In this document: positions 57,458 to 64,000 of the stretch, one piece after another
Layout of the letters: the number at the start of each line of letters is the position of its first letter
Numbering within the stretch: the stretch's first letter is position 1
Assembly (NCBI GenBank): GCA_018466975.1
Contig: CM031561.1
Coordinates: forward strand, 1,364,001-1,428,000
DNA: 64,000 nucleotides
DNA from: Sparassis latifolia
Lineage: Eukaryota > Basidiomycota > Agaricomycetes > Polyporales > Sparassidaceae
Direction: 5' to 3'
Notes under the pieces: model-generated
The model's database searches: none
What the model was told of the DNA's origin: nothing
Seen by the model: only the letters and a program-made list of their open reading frames with translations
Program-made: the position numbers and the translations under genes

Positions 57458-58857
57458 TCACGTGGGGGGAGTTGCAAACACTCACTGCAAAACCCACAAA
57501 ATCGTCAGAGTCCAAGACGCGTCAGTTTTACCTTATCTCTCACATCTTCGGAGTTGACGGCATGTTACGGGACACCAAAGATGTCGAACATCCTGTATTT
57601 CCGGCACTCCCAAGATTCCTTGAATACACTGTCGGTCCATGCTATCTCTTGCGTCGAAGATGTCTTGTTTGCAACATCTTCCCACTCCAATTGATACCAC
57701 ATCTTTGACTTTCTGAAGATGCTGTTGTTCATAGGTTGAAAACATCTTTCGCTCAAAAATTGTGCTATTTCTCTTGTCTTCTCCCTCTCAAGATGTGCAG
57801 AATGCTCGGACCTGAGGATGCATAGACAGGGGCAAAGGGTTTATAAGGCCATACCCTCACTCAAGTCCTTCAGCGCATCTTGCACCAGAACCATCACCTT
57901 CCTCAGCCCTCCCGCCCTTCCCCACGAGCTTGAGTGCGATGCTGTTGCGGAGCGCTGTATCAGCGCCCTCGTCGCATCCACGGATGACACCGTGTACTCG
58001 CTCAGTGCGTAGTTGCCCCTCCCGCGCTCATCATGTTTCTGCCTATTGACACACTAATACCTTGCAGCAGAAGTACTGGACTCCCGGTTCCCGGGCTTAC
58101 GGTTTACGTGCAAGCATCGAGCTAAGTACTGCGCTTCGTATGTTAATGCTCCAGCCTCTCATTATCCTATCATTCTTGCAGAACCATCAATTTCACTGCG
58201 TGAAAATCCTGGTGCAGAGCGCGGACGAGGTACGGGAGATCTTCTAGCAGCGCACGAGTGGTATAGGGCAGGTCGGACATGCTGGTGGTGTATATACATA
58301 ATATATTATCAAATATAATTCCCATTTTATGCGACATTTTGCCATGGAACAGTCCAAATAGATAGAATCTCATACGAATCTTCGGAGTGTATTGTAGGAG
58401 TCTTCAGATGCTGAAGACAGGGGGCTGAAACATCTCCTACCCCGAATACGACCCGTTATCAACGTCTTCGTACTCTGAATATGAAGCTGTCTTCAGGGCC
58501 GAACACGTCGAAAAGGTGGCCGCTCCCTCCTTTTCTCGGGGCCAAAGATATTTGTTGTTCCGGTCCTAAGACACGTCGATTTGGAGGCGCCTTCAGACTG
58601 TCTTCAGGGTCCGAGATTTTCTCGGTTTTGCAGTGACTGCCGTTGCGCCTTCCACGCTTGACACATCTGAGAAAATTTTGGAGTGTGACAATACACTAGT
58701 ATATATATTCTCCAAAACGAATTGTACAGGGAACGGTTGCGGAACAAACCACGGAATACTATCTCAGCCACACTTAAGACTCTGATGTAAAAGATCTCCC
58801 CTGATATTGAGAATGCATGGCCAACAGGAGGTCTGTACCATGGTTTAAGACCTCAGT
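57458..58857. repeat. Dispersed repeat R3, second copy split by a transposon
   Basis: Bases 57458-57482 and 58636-58857 together match R3 at 54159-54409. They are separated by the 1153-bp CACTG-ended element, with ACT present on both sides of the insertion. Comparison with the uninterrupted copy gives the exact insertion point. Confidence 0.88.
57483..58635. mobile_element. 1153-bp CACTA-like element nested in R3
   Basis: The ends CACTGCAAAACC (57483-57494) and its inverted copy (58624-58635) are perfect over 12 bp and continue as A-x-AAAATC with two mismatches, about 21 bp in all. The flanks are ACT on each side; the empty copy of R3 has a single ACT, so this is a 3-bp target duplication. 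CACT-initial TIRs with 3-bp duplications define the CACTA/EnSpm superfamily. GTCTTCAG and AAGATGT-like words recur near both ends, as expected for subterminal repeats. No transposase is visible. A 65-codon frame at 57818-58012 (MHRQGQRVYKAIPSLKSFSA) could be a captured fragment. Confidence 0.88.
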
Positions 58858-59361
58858 GCGCAACGTTCTACTATCCCGATAGGTGTGATGCTTACTCTGA
58901 CGTGCTCCGAAATGCATTTTGAAACACTGCTGAGGATGGGCGTGACAAAATGTTACCCAATTTAGATTTCGCGAGCGCCTCGCCTGCCAGACCAGCGTGA
59001 CATTCAAGTGACGGATTTTGCAACACTACCTCTCGTTAACACTCCCCACCGGCATCGTGCCGGCTCTCTCCCTTCTTCACAGAATCTTCTGAAAATTAGT
59101 GTGAATTATAGCCTAGGAGTACACGCATCAATTCGTGTAAAAATATAGAAAAATATAGGGTGGTTGTGCTGCAGGAGCTCAGGTGCACAAAAAATTTGTA
59201 ACTCCACCCCCAAGATAGTATTGTATAACGTAGTACTCAGCCTGGGCGGTATCAAGGTGCTCACAATGTCATCCACTCCGTGCGGATATCTGAGGTAAGT
59301 TCGAATTCATTTTATCGGGGATTCAAGTAAAGGGTAAATAGTGTTATTTGGATATTGTGAT
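58858..59361. other. Intergenic stretch right of the transposon cluster
   Basis: I see no gene. It separates the split R3 repeat from the 3' end of the membrane-protein gene. No terminal repeats or long frames were found. Confidence 0.4.
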
Positions 59362-59922
59362 CTACCCGAACATAGCTCCCAGTAACACGTTAGAGGATGG
59401 AAGCGTCTCTGAATTCCTGACTGTCCGTCCAACTCCACTACCGGCTTGTGCGACAACCGCTGTAGAGGCTTCAGCCACACACCATACAGCAGTACGAAGG
59501 AAGAGAATTCCAGCTGTCAATCCTCCAAACAGGGCTGCTCCAAATTTCATCAACTCTTGTAGGTGTTCTCGTGGCGCAGTGAGGATGTGATGTGCGAAGG
59601 AACGCGGTTGGAGGGCGACGACGCAAACTGTGAATAACGTGCCGAAGACGAACAATGGGCACAAGAAACCAAAGACCCGCTCCCGCGAAATATCAGGGTC
59701 ATCGTGGAAGCGACGAAGCACGACCTGCAGGTCCTGCGATGATGGGCAAGCCGCTTCGTACCACGAGGATGCTTCTGTCGCTATCGCGGCTTGTGCAGCA
59801 GAACGCCAGCGTCTGCCGCCAGATAAATGTGAAGGGCCGCGGACAGAAGGGTCCTTCGGTGTGGTTGAGAGGAGCTCGGAATATTCAACCGAGACGTTGT
59901 AACGTTGAACAAGACCGGGCAT
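59362..59922 (-). CDS. Small two-helix membrane protein of unknown function
   Basis: This intronless frame codes 186 residues, starting MPGLVQRYNVSVEYSELLST. The first 90 residues are soluble and include ATEASSWYEAACPSSQDLQV. Two hydrophobic segments follow, VFGFLCPLFVFGTLFTVCVV (about residues 84-103) and FGAALFGGLTAGILFLRTAV (about 126-145), separated by a short polar loop. The C-terminal 40 residues are polar. I know no family. The lack of introns is unusual in this window, but codon use looks ordinary and there are no competing long frames. Confidence 0.6.
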   Translation of the reverse strand: MPGLVQRYNVSVEYSELLSTTPKDPSVRGPSHLSGGRRWRSAAQAAIATEASSWYEAACPSSQDLQVVLRRFHDDPDISRERVFGFLCPLFVFGTLFTVCVVALQPRSFAHHILTAPREHLQELMKFGAALFGGLTAGILFLRTAVWCVAEASTAVVAQAGSGVGRTVRNSETLPSSNVLLGAMFG

Positions 59923-61697
59923 GGTGACTGTGATGGATGAGTGGCCGGTGAGTGAAGTTTATGATGGAAGTGGAGACTTGGGTGGATATACGTTGCGACC
60001 TAAGAGAGTGGCTTGATTTTATACCAGTGTGTAGCCTTGTCCGATGCCGGTATCCGTTGGTCTCGGATGAAGACGGTGCCGCGCCGCGGGATTAAACGCG
60101 CGCCTTAATGATCGGTTACGATCGGTGTTCGGTAGCCTCGTGTGTGGCTCACTGATTTTCAACGACGCCGAGTCATTTCCCTTCCCTAAAATGAAAGGCC
60201 AGTCAAGGAACAGACATAGTCAGATCAAATACAAGTTTATATGCGTTCAGGTATCATCGTTCTCACTCTTTGCTGCGGGAGTTTCGTAGAAGCCGCCCGA
60301 TCTGCCAGCGTGTCGTGCCGCGCCCCGTCTGAATCGCAACTTTCCTGCTCTTTCCTGCGGAAGGAACCGATTAAGGGACTTTACGCATTGCAGTAGTGTG
60401 CCCTCGTTTATTTCCATATGCCACCCGCCACCGTCTTGCGGACATTCCATTTTGTGACAGCCGGATGGTATGGGACATCTACCTGCACATCTTCGCTGGG
60501 TTGTGCTATCTGTAGATGTAGTGCGTCATGCTGGTGTTGGGTCGCAGTGTCTGAAAGGCTCGTGCGTGTCCTGCTTGCCGTTAATTGGCACTTGGCGGCA
60601 CATGTTACTCACATCAATTGCTCGCGCTGGGTCCCCATTCGCTGGGCTTGAGTCACCTTGTCCCGAATTAGAGGCTACTGGCACTGTTTGACAGATACCT
60701 CATTTCTAGTTCATGCGGTTCGGCACTACAGTGGGACTGCAGAAATTGTCAGAGCTCTCGACGATAATGCGGGGTTTTCTACAGGTCAAGCGTTAATACT
60801 TGACGCCTTCCTGGACAAGTCACAGTGGGCAGTTAGCGATGTTAGAGTTCACTAGTGCAGCGCATAAAGCTTCGTGAAAATCATACACAACTACCCTTGC
60901 CCACACTCGGCGGACGGGACGCCACATCGGTATACATATTGCAAGGCCAGCAGGGGAGTCCTGGGCCGACTCCCAGGCGGCGTTAGGGTCGCTGCGGAAC
61001 TTGCCCTGTGTCATGACATAACTTCTGGTTTCCCCTGGCTAGGAGCTCCGGCACCTCATCAGGATCCCTCTGCGCTGTTGGAGCTCCGGTACCGTCGTTC
61101 TCAAGTCCATCTGCAAAGCATGCAGATCGGTCTGATTTCACTTCTGATCATCATGATGCCCACTGCCCAAGGCCTGGCTGTCTCCGAAAAGCATTGCTGA
61201 TAGCAGAATTTGCGAGAGAATCAACAGCATCTGACTAGAGACAGCCGAAGATTGTGACTTGATACCGCCCTCGGCGGGATGTCAATGCCCAGCTAGCCGC
61301 ACGCGTTATCGCTAGGAAGTTCATCGCCAAGTGGTTGGCAGTCGCATCTCGGTGAATGTGGCAGCTCATAAACCTTTTGCATTGAGATGTCGACTCTTGA
61401 GTCGGAACCGAGACAAAGCAGTACGGTACGCGGTGAGAGTGACTGCGTCACAATGGGTCACAATAGCAAACTCACGTGACGTGCCCTCTGCCCATGGTGA
61501 TAACCCTCTGCCCAGTCCACATTTTAGTTTCCACATTTATCCTCGCTTCTATCCTTTTCTTCAACTACCACCACCCAACCACCTGCTACCTATCGCACGT
61601 CAGTTCCCCCTCGTTAAACGTATATAACGTGGAGCTCATCGTCTACGTTATCATAGCAGTTATCTCATCTAACCTCTCTTCCCCCACCCCCATCACA
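59923..61697. other. Long intergenic region upstream of 14-3-3
   Basis: No gene is supported in 1.8 kb. Frames at 60247-60450, 60418-60691 and 60874-61200 lack family signals. The first 150 bp contain the membrane-protein promoter, and the last 200 bp, rich in CT, contain the 14-3-3 promoter and leader. A small unspliced or non-coding transcript cannot be excluded. Confidence 0.4.
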
Positions 61698-61758
61698 GTG
61701 AGTCCCCGACGCGTCAGACGCGTTGCGTTAGCCTTGTATTGAACACGCTTTTCCTTAG
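61698..61758 (+). other. 5'UTR intron of the 14-3-3 gene
   Basis: A 61-nt stretch starts with the consensus donor GTGAGT and ends TTTCCTTAG immediately before the ATG. Leader introns in this position are common in highly expressed fungal genes. It is inferred from splice signals only. Confidence 0.6.
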
Positions 61759-62697
61759 ATGACCCAATCGCGTGAAGACTCCGTCTACCTCGCCAAGCTC
61801 GCCGAGCAGGCTGAGCGTTATGAGGGTGGGTTGCCTCCAGTTCCCAGTGAGACGTGTTCCTGACGCGTCATCCTGCAGAAATGGTCGAGAACATGAAGCG
61901 TGTTGCTTCGTCCGACCAGGAACTAACTGTTGAGGAGCGTAATCTTCTTTCTGTCGCGTACAAGAACGTCATTGGCGCGCGTCGTGCGTCGTGGAGAATC
62001 GTTTCCTCGATCGAGCAGAAGGAGGAGTCTAAGGGGAACGAGGTGCAAGTCCAGATGATCAAGGGTTACAGAGAGAAGATTGAGAGCGAGCTCGCAAAAA
62101 TTTGCGAGGATATCCTTGATGTTCTCGACAAGCACTTAATCCCGTCGGCCGCTTCCGGCGAGTCGAAGGTCTTCTACCACAAGATGTTCGTCACTTTGTG
62201 TCTCTTTTATGTCGCTTGCGCTCATAGAGTGGTTTCTAGGATGGGTGACTACCACCGTTATCTTGCCGAGTTCGCCACTGGAGACAAGCGGAAGGACAGT
62301 GCAGACAAGTCGCTAGAAGCGTACAAGGCTGCATCTGACGTCGCTGTCACTGAACTTCCCCCCACACACCCGATCCGTCTCGGGCTTGCCCTCAATTTCT
62401 CTGTCTTCTACTACGAGATCCTCAACAGCCCGGATCGTGCGTGTCACCTGGCGAAGCAGGCATTTGACGACGCTATCGCTGAGCTCGACACCCTCTCGGA
62501 GGAGAGCTACAAGGACTCGACTCTCATCATGCAGCTGCTCAGAGACAACCTGACACTCTGGACGTCCGACATGCAGGAGTCGGGTATGTTTATCCGCTTA
62601 CGTTTTGTTTTACTTGCTGACATAGATGTTCTCGTTGACAGACAAGCCTGCGGACAAGGATGAGGCAGGTGATGCTGCTGCGGAGGAGGGCGCTTAG
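61759..62697 (+). CDS. 14-3-3 protein
   Basis: 14-3-3 dimers bind phosphoserine/threonine motifs and regulate many signalling proteins. Four exons (61759-61825, 61879-62185, 62240-62583, 62642-62697) give 257 residues, the usual length. Both family signatures are present: [20 protein letters not shown] with phosphate-binding residues, and [20 protein letters not shown] near the end. [20 protein letters not shown] and [20 protein letters not shown] also match closely. The tail is acidic and short ([18 protein letters not shown]). The second intron is 54 nt, a multiple of three and without a stop, so an unspliced message would add 18 residues after HKM. No frame breaks are seen. Confidence 0.97.
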
Positions 62698-63046
62698 ATG
62701 CTGTCACTGTCTTTGTGAACGGTTTCTGTCGTCGTCGTGTGTCTCTTGCTCTTTAATCCCTACCATCCTGCATACTTCATCGTACCATATCTGCACCATT
62801 ACCATCCCCGTCGCATACTCTCTTATTACCTCCTATCGTTTTATGTTTTTTTTCCTGTTCCATGTGATGTCGAATGGTCTGAACCAAGGCGATTTCGGAA
62901 GCAGACAAGCATGCTCTGGCTGTGTGGTGTGTGCGTAAGCGACGTGAATATTGATTAGCAAGTCAAAAGGATATGGAGATTTCTTTTCGGAAGCCATCTG
63001 TAAGTTTTACACCAATATTGTATGTCCGTGAAAAGGGTTGAGATGA
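62698..63046. other. Region between 14-3-3 and tRNA-Arg
   Basis: I see no gene. It contains the T/C-rich 3' flank of the 14-3-3 gene and the upstream flank of the tRNA. Confidence 0.4.
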
Positions 63047-63132
63047 GCCCCCGTTGTCTAATGGCTATGACGTCAGACTTCTAGGGCGAACTCCTGAATC
63101 TGGAGGTTGCGGGTTCGAGTCCCGCCGGGGGT
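63047..63132 (+). tRNA. tRNA-Arg (anticodon TCT) with 14-nt intron
   Basis: The sequence folds as a tRNA: acceptor stem GCCCCCG pairs with CGGGGGT (first pair G-U), the D arm has GTC/GAC, the anticodon stem is TCAGA/TCTGG, and the T arm is GCGGG-TTCGAGT-CCCGC. The loop reads C-T-TCT-A, then a 14-nt insert GGGCGAACTCCTGA, then A, placing the intron one base after the anticodon as is standard. Anticodon TCT reads AGA. The mature length is 72 nt before CCA addition. A T-run terminator is not obvious directly downstream. Confidence 0.93.
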
Positions 63133-64000
63133 ATGGGATGACAGGATACAATGTTTTGCATTTTGGAATGCACAGTGGATATGGATAGAGTACTGTCGCA
63201 AGAATTGTCGGCCAAACTCAAGCACCTCGATCGACCGAGACTTTAAAATTGTGTCTGCCCGCAGAGCAAGTCCTGGCCAGACCGACGGCAGAGGTATTGG
63301 CAACACACGTCTTCTCAACTACATGTGCTGTAGTGGGAACGACAAGGATGTGTATTCGGAAGCCTGCGAGTATATTACACGAGAACGTAAGCAGGCACAG
63401 AGATAGGATACTGTTGAGTGCTTGTGTGTGTGGAAGTCGTGATGCGGTGTTGTGATGGAGCATCCGCGGAAGATCTGAAGTATGGTATGTATGTTCGTTA
63501 TTACACGACTCGAAAGGGTAGTCATTGTGGCGGGGACGCCACCGGGGCTGGCACTGCCGGTAGAGCCGAGAGAAAGAGATATCGGCCTGTTAGAACTTTG
63601 CTGTGTTGGAAGTAAAGAGGCGCAACGGCACGTGTCGATGTTATGTGGTGATTTGGAGTGCGCGGAAGTAAGTCGCAGCAGATCACCAGATCTTAAACAT
63701 AGATCGGGTGGAGGGGGTGGCCCGACAACGTCCGACTTGTGACACGTTCCTGCGGTGAACACGAGGCAGTCTGTGCGCAAGAGAAAGGGGACGAGAGACG
63801 GAGGAGGAGAGCTGGGAGAAAGGAGTGGCGTCGTTCACGCCGCGAGCATGAGAGCGAGACGATCAGCGCGATAAATAGAAAACTCAGCGACACTGATGGA
63901 TTCCCACGCGGAAGGCGAGGGGTGGCAATTGAAGGGCCGCTATTCCAGGGCGCTGCGTCCTGCGTTCTCCAGTTTCTGTTACCACGACCACCATGCACGG
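63133..64000. other. Right-end stretch without a recognised gene
   Basis: I see no supported gene. Frames at 63319-63780 and 63693-63998 on the minus strand overlap others and show no family signal. A gene starting beyond the edge could have its promoter here. Confidence 0.35.

Noticed and set aside
57818..58012. Functional small gene inside the CACTA-like element
   Set aside because: A 65-codon frame with no family match and uncertain splicing is not enough; it is mentioned only as a possible captured fragment.
1..64000. CRISPR arrays, bacterial operons or prophage
   Set aside because: Introns, a spliced tRNA and fungal gene families throughout show eukaryotic nuclear DNA; no regularly spaced direct repeats of CRISPR type were seen.

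Overview
The window is nuclear DNA from a filamentous basidiomycete, most likely an Agaricomycete. The signs are compact genes with many 46-80 nt GT-AG introns, GC-rich coding DNA, a divergent SPT3, an ATG22 with many exons, and typically fungal genes (Cdc14-type SIN component, Aro8-type aminotransferase, Arb1-like protein). I cannot name the species. All gene models were spliced by hand from the sequence; family names come from recognised motifs, with no database search.

From 1 to 37 kb the window is gene-dense: DDI1, SPT3, an F-box protein, a fumarylacetoacetate-hydrolase-fold enzyme ending in AKL, a CDC14 SIN component, a small STF2/HABP4-like protein, two head-to-tail ATG22-like genes (one intact with 18 exons, one with a 2-nt frameshift), an AT-hook protein, an Arb1-like protein, the U5 snRNP WD40 protein, a 1263-residue RhoGEF, a Myb/Reb1-like protein and an Aro8-like aminotransferase. 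They do not form one pathway; the themes are housekeeping, chromatin, splicing and signalling.

From 37 to 59 kb the character changes. Two tandem 1.9-kb repeat units are followed by a GIS2/CNBP zinc-knuckle gene, an unresolved stretch, COQ10 and a long coiled-coil protein. Next comes a cluster of DNA transposons that can be delimited from the sequence alone: a 2277-bp element with 20-bp inverted ends and a 7-bp target duplication, two short MITEs sharing one TA, and a 1153-bp CACTG-ended element. The last sits inside a repeat whose uninterrupted copy is also in this window, so its target duplication (ACT) can be read directly. Two poorly known genes lie between these elements.

The right end holds a two-helix membrane protein, an intact 14-3-3 gene and an intron-containing tRNA-Arg(TCT).

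Two window-wide patterns matter. Several conserved genes (DDI1 N-terminus, AT-hook gene, COQ10, coiled-coil gene, ATG22 copy B) are broken by one or two bases, while many neighbours are perfect. This may be sequence error or real decay. Four introns in three genes appear to use GC instead of GT at the 5' splice site.
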